Source: Oscillospiraceae bacterium (GTDB lineage Bacteria > Bacillota > Clostridia > Oscillospirales > Oscillospiraceae). From it: DNA of 64,000 bases. Shown piece after piece: positions 26,423 to 34,936 of this stretch. The stretch's first letter is position 1. Each line of letters begins with the position of its first letter. The stretch spans positions 1 through 64,000 of the forward strand of contig JAAWKB010000001.1 in assembly GCA_022797115.1 (NCBI GenBank). The letters run 5' to 3'. The translations under genes were made by a program, and so were the position numbers. Below the pieces are notes generated by a model that was not told the origin of the DNA, did not search any database, and worked only from the letters and a program-made list of their open reading frames with translations.

Positions 26423-27619
26423 TCAGTTGCCGCGCTTGTTGTACGCCTCAATGCCCTTAGCCAGCAGGTCCATGGCCCGCTCCAGATCCTTCTGCTTGAG
26501 GACGTAGGCGATACGGATTTCGTTGACGCCCTTGCCGGGAGTGGCGTAGAAGGGGCCGCCGGGGGCAAACATGACAGTGTCGCCGTTGTCGTCAAAGTCG
26601 GTGAGCAGCCACTTCTGGAAGGCGTCCGCATCGTCCACCGGCAGGGCGGCCATCAAATAGAACGCGCCGCGGGGGCACTCGCAGATAACGCCGGGGATCT
26701 CCTTGAGCTTGGCGACCACCGTGTCGCGGCGGAGCTTATATTCCTCCCGGACAGCGGCGAAGTACTCGGGGCCCACGTCGTACAGGGCGGCGGAGGCGAT
26801 CTGGTCCAGGGTGGCCACGGACAGGCGGGCCTGGCAGAACTTGATGGCCTCGCTCAGCAGCTCCTTGTTGCGGGTGATGATGCAGCCGATGCGGGCGCCG
26901 CAGGCGGAGAACCGCTTGGAGACAGTGTCGATAACGATGACATTCTCCGGCGCGTCGGCAAACTCGCCCAGGGACTGGAGGGGCTCGCCGGCGTAAACGA
27001 ACTCGCGGTAGGCTTCGTCACCGATGATGAACAGGTCATGCTCCTTGGCGATGTCCACCATCATGCGCATCTCCTCGGGGGTGAGGACGGAACCGGTGGG
27101 GTTGCCGGGGTTGGTACACATGATGGCGCGGGTGTGCTCGTTGATCTCCGCTTCAATCTTGGCCCGGTCGGCGTAGTGGTAGCCCTCATCGGGGGAGGTG
27201 TGGATGGGATGGATCTTCGCCCCGCAGGCGTTGACCATGGTGTTGTAGTTGGGGTAGAAGGGCTCGGGGATGAGGATCTCGTCGCCGTCGTCCAGGATGC
27301 AGTTGAGGACGATCTGGAGGGCCTCGCTGCCGCCGGTGGTGATCAGGATCTCGTCCTTCTCAAAGTGCATGTTGAGGTTGTCGTAGTACTTCTGGATGGC
27401 CTCGATGAGAACCGGAAGGCCGGGGGAGGGGGCGTACTCCAGCACCGGCAGATGGAAATTGCGCACCGCCTCGAAGTACTGGGGCGGCGTCTCAATATCC
27501 GGCTGGCCGATGTTCAGGTGGTAGATCTTCTTGCCGGCCGCCTCGGCGGCCACAGCGTAGGGATGGAACTTCCGCATGGGGGAAAGCCCGCACTTTTTCG
27601 CCTTGCTGGAAAATTTCAT
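26423..27619 (-). CDS. Class I/II PLP-dependent aminotransferase (aspartate aminotransferase-like)
   Basis: 398 residues of fold type I. Visible motifs are the cofactor loop TGGSEALQ, substrate/cofactor segments EPFYPNYN, NPGNPTGSVLT and GDEAYREFVY, and the Schiff-base lysine in DTVSKRFSACGARIG. It transfers amino groups between an amino acid and a 2-oxo acid; the exact donor cannot be read from sequence. The ATG is preceded by GAGG and lies downstream of a strong promoter. Single-gene unit. Confidence 0.92.
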   Translation of the reverse strand: MKFSSKAKKCGLSPMRKFHPYAVAAEAAGKKIYHLNIGQPDIETPPQYFEAVRNFHLPVLEYAPSPGLPVLIEAIQKYYDNLNMHFEKDEILITTGGSEALQIVLNCILDDGDEILIPEPFYPNYNTMVNACGAKIHPIHTSPDEGYHYADRAKIEAEINEHTRAIMCTNPGNPTGSVLTPEEMRMMVDIAKEHDLFIIGDEAYREFVYAGEPLQSLGEFADAPENVIVIDTVSKRFSACGARIGCIITRNKELLSEAIKFCQARLSVATLDQIASAALYDVGPEYFAAVREEYKLRRDTVVAKLKEIPGVICECPRGAFYLMAALPVDDADAFQKWLLTDFDDNGDTVMFAPGGPFYATPGKGVNEIRIAYVLKQKDLERAMDLLAKGIEAYNKRGN

Positions 27620-27709
27620 AGTCGTTTCCTCATTTCTCTCAAAAAATGGAAGGTGGAGCAGGCGCAGATCCAGCCGGGAGAGGACGTCCGCCCTCCTGAT
27701 GATACCTCT

Positions 27710-27738
27710 ATTTTAGTATATCCGGCCCGTGATGTCAA
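27710..27738 (-). promoter_or_regulatory. Promoter of the aminotransferase gene
   Basis: Minus strand TTGACA (27733-27738), 17 bases, TAAAAT (27710-27715). Confidence 0.8.
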
Positions 27739-27847
27739 GGCGCGGGAAGGCGCAGTTTTGCGGATCTCCCGCCGTCCGCAGGCTTTTGGCAGAATAGACA
27801 GAATGGGGGACGGTTTCCCGGCAAAATCCCGAAATTCACTTCCCGCC

Positions 27848-27876
27848 TTGACTTTCCTTTTGGATTCCAGTATCCT
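27848..27876 (+). promoter_or_regulatory. Promoter of the ABC ATPase gene
   Basis: TTGACT (27848-27853), 17 bases, TATCCT (27871-27876), giving a leader of about 200 bases. Confidence 0.72.
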
Positions 27877-27883
27877 AGTAAGT

Positions 27884-28085
27884 AGCTTGGGTGGTGACGC
27901 TCAGGTATTGAATCACGAGCTGCCCCGCCACTCCACAAAATGGCGCGGCAGACTGACAAGAAAGGATGAATCCCGCGTAGGCGTGCGGTGCGGCAGTGTG
28001 GAGACCTGCCGCAATGGGGAAGCGGTATCGCTCCGCTTCTTCCGAGGTGGGTTTTGCGGAGGCATACCCACTAACGCCTGGAAAG
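27884..28085 (+). promoter_or_regulatory. Structured 5' leader of the ABC ATPase gene
   Basis: The leader holds at least three hairpins: CTGCCCCGCCA/TGGCGCGGCAG (one mismatch), GCGGCAG/CTGCCGC and GAAGCGG/CCGCTTC, plus a possible GTGGGT/CCCAC pairing near the start codon. There is no standard ribosome site at normal distance from the ATG. No known riboswitch class recognised; cis-regulation of translation is inferred. Confidence 0.45.
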
Positions 28086-29285
28086 ATGGCAACTGTATCC
28101 CTGAAGAACGTCATGAAGATCTATCCCCACAGCGGCGACCAGAAGAAAAAGAAGGCCAAGAAGGGCGAGGCCCCTGTCCAGGAGAAGAAGGTCAACCTCC
28201 AGGTCACAGAGCGGGGCGTCGTTGCTGTCCAGCAGTTCAACCTGGATATCAAGGACCAGGAGTTCATCGTGCTGGTCGGCCCCTCCGGCTGCGGCAAATC
28301 CACGACGCTGCGCATGGTGGCAGGTCTTGAGGAGATCAGCGAGGGCCAGCTGCTCATTGACGGCAAGGTCATGAACGACGTCGCCCCCAAGGACCGCGAT
28401 ATCGCCATGGTCTTCCAGAGCTACGCCCTCTATCCCCACATGACGGTCTACGAGAACATGGCTTTCTCTCTCAAGCTCAAGAAGGTTCCCAAGGACGAGA
28501 TTGACCGCAAGGTCAAGGAGGCTGCCGAGATCCTGGACATCACCCAGTACCTCGACCGCAAGCCCAAGGCCCTGTCCGGCGGCCAGCGCCAGCGTGTCGC
28601 CATCGGCCGCGCCATCGTCCGTGAGCCCAAGGTCTTCCTGATGGATGAGCCTCTCAGTAACCTGGACGCCAAGCTGCGTAACCAGATGCGCGCAGAGATC
28701 ATCAAGCTGCGTCAGAAGATCAACACCACGTTCATCTACGTCACCCACGACCAGACCGAAGCCATGACGCTGGGCGACCGCATCGTCATTATGCGCGACG
28801 GCTTCATCCAGCAGATCGGCACCCCCCAGCAGGTGTTCGACCATCCCGCCAACCTCTTCGTGGCCGGCTTCATCGGCACGCCCCAGATGAACTTCTTCGA
28901 CGCTAAGCTGGAGAAGGACGCCAAGGGCTACTACGTCACCGTCGCCGGTGCGCGCATGGAGCTGCCCGAGGATAAGCAGTCCATCCTCAACTCCAAGAAC
29001 ACGGCCCCGCAGAGCATCACTCTGGGCATCCGTCCCGACCACATCATGCTGTGCGAGGCCAACGCCCCCCACGCCCTGTCCGCCACTGTGGACGTGACCG
29101 AGCTGATGGGCGCTACCATCCACATGCATGTAAACGTTGCCGGCAAGGACGCGATCATTATCCTGCCCACCATCGACCTGACCGGTGAGCAGAAGAGCCT
29201 GGGCTACGGTGCCAAGATCAACATCACCTTTGGCGGCAATGTGATGCACCTGTTCAGCAAGGCTGACGAGAAGAGCCTGCTGTAA
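28086..29285 (+). CDS. ABC transporter ATPase, MsmK/UgpC/MalK type
   Basis: 399 residues from MATVSLKNVMKIYP. The nucleotide-binding domain has Walker A GPSGCGKST, Q-loop VFQSYALYPHMTVYENMAF, signature LSGGQRQRVA, Walker B VFLMDEPLSNLDA and H-loop THDQ. A C-terminal TOBE-type regulatory domain follows (about 280-399). This type energises sugar and glycerol-phosphate importers and is often shared between several. No permease or binding protein is adjacent, which supports a shared orphan ATPase. Odd: about 30 Lys/Glu-rich residues (QKKKKAKKGEAPVQEKK) interrupt the usual start between the first strand and VVAVQQFNLDI. Confidence 0.93.
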   Translation: MATVSLKNVMKIYPHSGDQKKKKAKKGEAPVQEKKVNLQVTERGVVAVQQFNLDIKDQEFIVLVGPSGCGKSTTLRMVAGLEEISEGQLLIDGKVMNDVAPKDRDIAMVFQSYALYPHMTVYENMAFSLKLKKVPKDEIDRKVKEAAEILDITQYLDRKPKALSGGQRQRVAIGRAIVREPKVFLMDEPLSNLDAKLRNQMRAEIIKLRQKINTTFIYVTHDQTEAMTLGDRIVIMRDGFIQQIGTPQQVFDHPANLFVAGFIGTPQMNFFDAKLEKDAKGYYVTVAGARMELPEDKQSILNSKNTAPQSITLGIRPDHIMLCEANAPHALSATVDVTELMGATIHMHVNVAGKDAIIILPTIDLTGEQKSLGYGAKINITFGGNVMHLFSKADEKSLL

Positions 29286-29336
29286 GAGCGGCGCCTGTAC
29301 ACAAAGGCGAACCAGAACATAAGTAAATCCGTAACC

Positions 29337-29368
29337 GAAGCCCCGGAACCATCTGGTTCCGGGGCTTC
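29337..29368. terminator. Terminator-like hairpin between convergent genes
   Basis: A perfect 14-bp stem (GAAGCCCCGGAACC / GGTTCCGGGGCTTC, loop ATCT) between the ABC ATPase and gtrA genes. No strong T-run. Confidence 0.7.
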
Positions 29369-29374
29369 GCGCTG

Positions 29375-29794
29375 CTAGTTGAGCTTGTGCTTTTGGGCCA
29401 CGCTGTTGGTATCGAGGGAGCCCCGGAACACTACGAACCGGTCAAACAGGAACTCCAGGATAAAATTGGCGGCCATATTCAGCAGGGTCACAAGGTATTC
29501 ATTCCACTCCAGCGTATCCGCCAGATAGCCTCCCAGCCAGGTGGACAGGGGCGTGAAGACGCAATAGAACCCGAATACCTGGGCCATGGCCTTGGGCACG
29601 TTGCCTGCCGACTGGAAGGTGTAACGCCGGTTGAGGGTGAAGTTCCACAGCACCGACAGCGTCAGGGCGATCAGGTAGCAGGGCCAGTAGCTCCAGGCGG
29701 TCAGCTCATTGAGCAGGGAGAAGGTCCCCAGCTCGATGATACCGGCGGAGAGGGAAAACAGAAGAAACTTCAGCGTGCGCAGAAGCTCGGACAT
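29375..29794 (-). CDS. GtrA family membrane protein
   Basis: 139 residues with four predicted membrane helices, and the GtrA features FLLFSLSAGIIELGTFSLL, LWNFTLNRRYTF and a closing FLFDRFVVFRG. GtrA proteins are small polytopic proteins linked to transfer of lipid-linked sugars across the membrane. It is the last gene of the minus-strand catabolic operon, 19 bases after the FGGY kinase. Why it belongs to that operon is unclear. Confidence 0.88.
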   Translation of the reverse strand: MSELLRTLKFLLFSLSAGIIELGTFSLLNELTAWSYWPCYLIALTLSVLWNFTLNRRYTFQSAGNVPKAMAQVFGFYCVFTPLSTWLGGYLADTLEWNEYLVTLLNMAANFILEFLFDRFVVFRGSLDTNSVAQKHKLN

Positions 29795-29813
29795 GTCGGA
29801 ATACCCCCTTTGA

Positions 29814-31403
29814 TCAGCCGCCGTTCAGCGCCCGGAAAAGGGCCCTGTTGGACGGATAGAGCTTTTGGAATACCTGGTAGTTTTGATCGTAGGCGGCCCG
29901 GTTGGCCGGGCAGGGCGTATGGGTCCGCTCCACCGGGATCAGGCCGGCCGCCGCGTCCAGATCCCGGACGATCCCCAGCCCTACGCCGGCCACCGCCGCC
30001 GCGCCCACAGAGCCCGCATTCTGGGGGCTGGCCGTCACCTGGACGGCCCGTCCGGTGACATCCGCAAGGATTTGCGCTGTCACCGGGGACAGCGCGCCGC
30101 CGCCCACAAAGCGGACCGGGTCGGAGACCGGCAGCTTGCGCGCCTGGCACTCCAGCATCCAGCGCAGATGGTAGCAGACACCCTCCAGCACTGCCCGGAT
30201 CAGCTCGGTCTTGCCGGTGTCCAGCCGGATGTTGAAGAACATCCCTGCCGCCGCCGGGTCCTCGAAGGGGCAGCGGTTGCCGTGGAGCCAGGGGGTGAAG
30301 AGCACGCCCCCCGCCCCCGGCGGGACCTGCTCCACTGTCTCGGTCAGGTAGTCGTAGAGGCTGGCGTACACCGCCTCCTGGCCCCCTGTGATGTCCTTTT
30401 TCTCCAGATAGACGCCGATCTCGTCCAGGGCCAGATGATCCTTCACCCACTCCAGGCACTTCCCGGCGGTCTCCATCTCAGCGAAGTAGTTGTACCGCCC
30501 CCGCTGGGCCCCTACGATAGCGGCAATCATGGCCGATACATCCACCCGCTGCCGGTCCGTGACCGTGGAGACCCAGCCGGAGGTGCCGCAGTAGATATGG
30601 GTGCTGCCTACGGCAGTGGCCCCGGCCCCTACGCCGATGAGGGAGGCGTCCCCGCCGCCGCCAAAGACCGGCGTGCCCGGGGTGAGGCCCAGCTCTGCCG
30701 CCGCCTGGCCCGTCAGGCCGCCCACCTGGCTGGACGCCTGGATGATCGGGGGCAGGTGGGCCATGTCCACACCGAAGATCCGGCACAGCTCATCGCTCCA
30801 CGCCCCCTTCCGGGTGTCATAGAGCAGGGCGGCATAGGCGGAGTCCTCTGTCATGACAGCCCTGCCGGTACAACGCAGGAGCAGATAGTCCTTTACGTCC
30901 AGCCACTTATCCGCCCGCCGGAAGACCTCCGGCTCATGGGCCTGCACCCATTTGTACTTCCAGACCGGGTCCTTCACGCTGCTGGGCACTGCGCCGGTGG
31001 ACCGCAGGCACTTCAGAAGCTTCCCCACGTTGGCCCCGGCGATCTGGGGGCCGTGGGCCAGCCCTTTTTTCAGCTCCGCGCCTGCCCGCTGGTCCATGTA
31101 GCTCATGGCCCGGCGCACCGGCTTCCCGGCCCGGTCCACCAGTACCAGCCCCTGCATCTGGGAGCAGAAGGAGAGGCCCGCCACCGCCTGGGGGGCTACA
31201 TCCGCCTTTGCAAACAGCGCCCGGGTGGTGCGGCACATGGCCCCCCACCACTCATCCGGTTCCTGCTCCGCGCCGCCGCCGGGCAGGAGATACAGCCTGT
31301 AACCCTCCTGGGCGCTGGAGAGCAGGGTGATCCGCTCCCCAATGCCGAACAGGCAGGTCTTTACCCCTGTGGTACCGATATCATATGCCAGCACATAGGT
31401 CAT
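29814..31403 (-). CDS. FGGY family carbohydrate kinase (xylulokinase-like)
   Basis: 529 residues of the ASKHA fold. The N-terminal phosphate motif is YDIGTTGVKTCLF, substrate-region segments include SYMDQRAGAELKKGL, and the C-terminal domain has GGGALSPVTAQILADVTG (FGGY signature area). It phosphorylates a sugar or sugar alcohol with ATP. The ATG at 31401-31403 follows GGGAGGG by six bases. It sits between the TetR gene and gtrA in the operon with aldolase and aminotransferase, so the likely product feeds a class II aldolase. Exact substrate unknown. Confidence 0.9.
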   Translation of the reverse strand: MTYVLAYDIGTTGVKTCLFGIGERITLLSSAQEGYRLYLLPGGGAEQEPDEWWGAMCRTTRALFAKADVAPQAVAGLSFCSQMQGLVLVDRAGKPVRRAMSYMDQRAGAELKKGLAHGPQIAGANVGKLLKCLRSTGAVPSSVKDPVWKYKWVQAHEPEVFRRADKWLDVKDYLLLRCTGRAVMTEDSAYAALLYDTRKGAWSDELCRIFGVDMAHLPPIIQASSQVGGLTGQAAAELGLTPGTPVFGGGGDASLIGVGAGATAVGSTHIYCGTSGWVSTVTDRQRVDVSAMIAAIVGAQRGRYNYFAEMETAGKCLEWVKDHLALDEIGVYLEKKDITGGQEAVYASLYDYLTETVEQVPPGAGGVLFTPWLHGNRCPFEDPAAAGMFFNIRLDTGKTELIRAVLEGVCYHLRWMLECQARKLPVSDPVRFVGGGALSPVTAQILADVTGRAVQVTASPQNAGSVGAAAVAGVGLGIVRDLDAAAGLIPVERTHTPCPANRAAYDQNYQVFQKLYPSNRALFRALNGG

Positions 31404-31419
31404 CCCGGTTCCCTCCCCG

Positions 31420-32073
31420 TCATGCCTGCCGGTGAACAATGCTGTCCCGCTCCAGGGTGAAGGCGGACTCGAAGAACTTGAGCAGCTCCCGCTCCACCAG
31501 ATCCTCCCGCTCCGCAACCTCCCCGCCGGCGTACAGCCGGAACCGCTCCCGGTAGTAGCCGCAGCAGCCGGAGAACTGCACCATCATCAGCAGGCTGTCA
31601 AAAAAGAATGCGAACATTGCCGGGTCCATGTCCCGGCGCAGGTCCCCGTTGGCCTGGCACTGGGCAATACGCCCGGCGTAGAGCCGGGCCGCCGCCCCCT
31701 CGATCTTCTCCGCCAGCAGGGCGGCCTGCTCCCCGCCGGCCACGGTGAGCATACTGTACAGGCGCACATAGTCTGGGTGCTCCCGGGAGAAGGCCAGCAG
31801 GGCGCGGATGATCTGCCGGGCCTGCTCCAGCACCGGCCCCTCCCGGGCCGCCGCCGCGGAGAGCACTGCGTCCAGGCCCTCCAGGCTGCGGTCCAGGCAG
31901 GCGCGGAAAAAGCCGTCCTTGTCCCCGTAGTATTTATAGAGCGCCCCCACACTGATGCCGGCCCGGGCTGCGATGGCGCGCATATTGGCACGGCCAGGGC
32001 CATGGAGGGCAAATTCCTCAATGCCTGCCTCCAAAATCTCCGCCAGCTTCTCCGGCGGCAGCTTTTTCAGCAT
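31420..32073 (-). CDS. TetR family transcriptional regulator
   Basis: 217 residues. The N-terminal helix-turn-helix (about 8-55) has MRAIAARAGISVGALYKYYGDKDGF, the classic TetR DNA-binding segment. The C-terminal all-helical domain binds a ligand and dimerises. The ATG at 32071-32073 (MLKKLPPEKLAEIL) overlaps the end of the aldolase gene by 7 bases; the longer in-frame upstream extension is rejected as non-family. It probably regulates its own operon through the palindrome at 34688-34703. Confidence 0.92.
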   Translation of the reverse strand: MLKKLPPEKLAEILEAGIEEFALHGPGRANMRAIAARAGISVGALYKYYGDKDGFFRACLDRSLEGLDAVLSAAAAREGPVLEQARQIIRALLAFSREHPDYVRLYSMLTVAGGEQAALLAEKIEGAAARLYAGRIAQCQANGDLRRDMDPAMFAFFFDSLLMMVQFSGCCGYYRERFRLYAGGEVAEREDLVERELLKFFESAFTLERDSIVHRQA

Positions 32074-33176
32074 AACCGCTTCTTCCCCGCGTAAGAGGCG
32101 ACAAACAGTGTGCGCTGGACCAGGGCATCCAGCCGCCCCAGGGGGCGGCAGCCGGGCGCGGCAGCCGCGAACCGCCGGGCCGCACAGCCCTTGCGCAGCA
32201 GGAAACGCAGGGCCTCCAGGTCGCTGGCCTCCGCGCCCATGCACAGTGCCCCTGCGTCCCGCAGCAGCACGGCATTCCGTCCCCGCATAGCCCTTGCTAC
32301 CTCGCCGGGCTCACCCTTCACGCACCGCACGTCCACGCCCGCCAGCTGGGCCAGGTCGTCCAGCATGGGCCGCAGGGCCCGCCCCTCCCGGCTGGCCGCC
32401 ACCACCGCCTGGGCGGCCTCATGGGCGACGTACTGGGCGTTGGTGGAGCGGTAGACAGCGGCATGGAGGGCGGCGGCCAGGGGCAGTTTCCGGTCCTCCA
32501 GCCAAAACGCCTGCCGGCGGCAGCCCAGGGTCAGGAGGAAGGCATCCCCCCGCCGCTCACTGCTGCCGTAGTCAAGGACCCGGCCCGCAGGGGCCGGCTC
32601 CCCTCCGGCGCGGAGCCGGATATGCTCCCCGCAGGCATCCTCCAGGGCCTCCGCCACGGAGAACGCGTCCTCCATGGAGTCCCCCATGCATAGCGCGCCA
32701 TGGCGGCGCAGCAGCACGGCGGGGCTGTCCGGCCACGCCGCCACCTGGGCCTCCACCGCCCGCCGCAGGCGGTTCGTGGAGGGCAGGCCGTAGGCCGCGC
32801 AGGGGACCCAGCCCCCCAGCCGGGCATGGCCCAGATCCGGCAGGCCCTCCCCGGCCACACCCACTACAGAGGCGTTGTCCTGGTGGGTGTGGATGACGAA
32901 CTGGACCTCCGGCCGCAGCCGGTAGGCCCCGGCGTGGATGCCCCGCTCGCTGGAGGGCTTGATGTGCCCCTGATAGGCGCAGCTCTCTATATCCACCAGC
33001 ACCAGCTGCTCCGGCCGCAGGGCCGTATAGTCCATGCCGCTTGGGGTGATGACGAACCGTCCCCCCGTCACCCGGGCGCTGACATTGCCCCAGGTGCGGG
33101 TCACCAGCCCTGCCGCCAGGAGCCTGCGCCCCGCCTCAACGACCAGCTCCCTGGCCTCTTTTTCTGTATACGCCAT
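32067..33176 (-). CDS. Class II aldolase/adducin family protein with a second degenerate domain
   Basis: 369 residues. The first domain (about 1-200) is a complete class II aldolase/adducin fold: TWGNVSARVTGGRFVITPSGMDY, SSERGIHAGAYRLRPEVQFVIHTHQ (zinc His pair) and LLRRHGALCMGDS (third His). The second half (about 245-369) repeats the pattern without zinc ligands, ending in AVLLRDAGALCMGAE. This looks like a tandem domain whose second copy lost catalysis. Probable fuculose/ribulose-phosphate-type aldol cleavage. It begins three bases after the aminotransferase stop, with GGAGG seven bases before the ATG. Confidence 0.88.
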   Translation of the reverse strand: MAYTEKEARELVVEAGRRLLAAGLVTRTWGNVSARVTGGRFVITPSGMDYTALRPEQLVLVDIESCAYQGHIKPSSERGIHAGAYRLRPEVQFVIHTHQDNASVVGVAGEGLPDLGHARLGGWVPCAAYGLPSTNRLRRAVEAQVAAWPDSPAVLLRRHGALCMGDSMEDAFSVAEALEDACGEHIRLRAGGEPAPAGRVLDYGSSERRGDAFLLTLGCRRQAFWLEDRKLPLAAALHAAVYRSTNAQYVAHEAAQAVVAASREGRALRPMLDDLAQLAGVDVRCVKGEPGEVARAMRGRNAVLLRDAGALCMGAEASDLEALRFLLRKGCAARRFAAAAPGCRPLGRLDALVQRTLFVASYAGKKRLC

Positions 33177-33179
33177 GGC

Positions 33180-34664
33180 CTATCCCTCCAATGGGCCGCA
33201 GTTGGACAGCACCCGGTCAAACCGGGAGAGCACGTCGTCCACCATCTCCTCCGTATAGGCGGCGCTGGTGTAGAGCCGGGAACCGGCCAGGGTGACGATC
33301 CCCTCGGCCATGTAGGCCGCCCCCATGTGCTCCATCTCCCGCTGGCGGATGCTGGTCTGCTTCAGCACCTCCCGGATGGCCCAGGGCTTTTTCCAGTCGA
33401 TGGAAAAATGCATGGTCCCGACGCTGTCCAGATGGCAGATGGAGCCCTGGTTGAAGGCCACAAAGGGCAGATCATACTTCTTGATCAGCCCCTGCAGGCC
33501 CCGCGTCAGCCGGTCGCCCATCCGCCCGGCAGCCTCGCAGGCATTGGTGCGCTCGATCTCGCACAGGGTGTAGTACCCCGCAGCGCAGGAGAGGGGGGTG
33601 GCGGCCATGGTGCCGCCGCACATGGCCTTTGCCACCTTCTTACCCGACGAGTCCAGCCCGGCCCCCAGGTGGGCCATGCAGTCCGCGTGGCCTCCCACGC
33701 CGCCGGCTCCCGGGTAGCCTCCGGCGATGATTTTGCCGAATACCGTCAGGTCCGGGTCTACGCCGAAGTAGCCCTGGGCCCCGCTCAGCCCGATGCGGAA
33801 ACCTGTCACCACCTCGTCAAAGACCAGCAGGGCCCCATACTTGCGGGTCAGCTGCGCGGCGCCCCGGACAAACTCCTTTGACAGCGGCCGGGTGCCGCTC
33901 TCCGGCCCCATGGGCTCCAGATAGACCGCCGCCGTGCCGCCGGTGAACTGGTTGGCCTTGAGCTTGCGCTCCAGATCCTCCAGGTCGTTGGGGAAAAACT
34001 CGTTTGTGTGCCGGAACACGAAGCTGGGCACGCCCTTGGACAGGATGCCCTTGGTGCCCGGAATGCGCATCCCATAGGCCAGCTGGTCGGACCAGCCGTG
34101 GTATGCGCCGCCCATTTTCAGGATGTTCTTTTTCCCCGTCTTCAGCCGGGCGATCCGGGCCGCACACATGCCCGCCTCCGTGCCGGAGCCCAGCATCCGG
34201 AACATCTCCACCGAGGGCACCAGGTCGGAGATCTTCTTGGCCAGCTTGTACTCGAACTCATGGAACAGCCCCGTAGAGGGCCCACAGGTTTGCAGCAGCT
34301 CGATCACCCGGTCCCGGACCGCCGGCACGTTGCTGCCCAGGATGGTGGGGCCGCCGGCCTGGAGCAGGTCGTAGTACCAGTTGCCGTCAATGTCGTATAG
34401 CTTGGCCCCCTCCGCCTTGGTGATGACGATGGGGAAGGGGTAGTTAAACGCCAGATTGTGCTGCACGCCGCCGGGGATCACCTTCCGGGCCTGCCCGGCC
34501 ATCGTCTTGGATGTGCGGCACTTGGCGTTAAAATAGCCCTCCACGTACTCCGCCAGCTTTTCCCGCCGGATGGAGTATACCGGCTGCCGGATCAGTCCGT
34601 CCAGCTGCGCTGTTACCGCCGCCGCGTCCAGATATTCGTCTATCGCAAAACCGTTGTATGCCAT
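33180..34664 (-). CDS. Class III PLP-dependent aminotransferase (glutamate-1-semialdehyde aminomutase-like)
   Basis: 494 residues of fold type I class III. Visible are GSGTEAGMCAARIAR (cofactor phosphate loop), GGAYHGWSDQL, the cofactor Asp in LLVFDEVVTGFRIG, and the Schiff-base lysine in TVFGKIIAGGYPGAGGVGG. First gene of the operon and so the likely first catabolic step (amino group removal or transfer), before aldolase and kinase. HemL itself is unlikely because there are no other heme genes and the N-terminal extension is long. Substrate unknown. Confidence 0.9.
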   Translation of the reverse strand: MAYNGFAIDEYLDAAAVTAQLDGLIRQPVYSIRREKLAEYVEGYFNAKCRTSKTMAGQARKVIPGGVQHNLAFNYPFPIVITKAEGAKLYDIDGNWYYDLLQAGGPTILGSNVPAVRDRVIELLQTCGPSTGLFHEFEYKLAKKISDLVPSVEMFRMLGSGTEAGMCAARIARLKTGKKNILKMGGAYHGWSDQLAYGMRIPGTKGILSKGVPSFVFRHTNEFFPNDLEDLERKLKANQFTGGTAAVYLEPMGPESGTRPLSKEFVRGAAQLTRKYGALLVFDEVVTGFRIGLSGAQGYFGVDPDLTVFGKIIAGGYPGAGGVGGHADCMAHLGAGLDSSGKKVAKAMCGGTMAATPLSCAAGYYTLCEIERTNACEAAGRMGDRLTRGLQGLIKKYDLPFVAFNQGSICHLDSVGTMHFSIDWKKPWAIREVLKQTSIRQREMEHMGAAYMAEGIVTLAGSRLYTSAAYTEEMVDDVLSRFDRVLSNCGPLEG

Positions 34665-34687
34665 GGTACGCCTCCCTTTTCACGCTC

Positions 34688-34703
34688 GTGAACCAATATT
34701 CAC
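34688..34703. promoter_or_regulatory. Operator-like palindrome in the catabolic operon leader
   Basis: GTGAACCAATATTCAC: 5-bp arms GTGAA/TTCAC with a 6-base centre, just downstream of the -10 of the operon and about 25 bases before the start codon. Candidate TetR site; the link to the TetR protein is inference. Confidence 0.5.
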
Positions 34704-34714
34704 GTCTTACCCAC

Positions 34715-34743
34715 AGGGTAGCACAGGTTGGCGGGGTTGTCAA
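34715..34743 (-). promoter_or_regulatory. Promoter of the aminotransferase-aldolase-tetR-kinase-gtrA operon
   Basis: Minus strand TTGACA (34738-34743), 17 bases, TACCCT (34715-34720). Confidence 0.72.
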
Positions 34744-34858
34744 GGGTGTGCTGGTCATTATGCACAAGCGGAGGGCGGACGCTATGAAAGAAACCGTTTG
34801 TTTCGACTATTCTGCAGGGCGGAGATATTACAAATTTGTTAATTCCTTATAGATTTAC

Positions 34859-34887
34859 TTCCAATCTTTTGTCGGTTATGGTAGACT
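34859..34887 (+). promoter_or_regulatory. Possible promoter of the double-lysozyme gene
   Basis: TTCCAA (34859-34864), 17 bases, TAGACT (34882-34887), 49 bases before the ATG. Moderate match. Confidence 0.45.
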
Positions 34888-34936
34888 GGTGTCGATTCAT
34901 TTCTGGCCTTTTCTGCCGGAAGAAGGGGGAAATTTG

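Noticed and set aside
33180-34664. HemL in heme synthesis
   Set aside because: No heme genes nearby; operon context is sugar-like catabolism.
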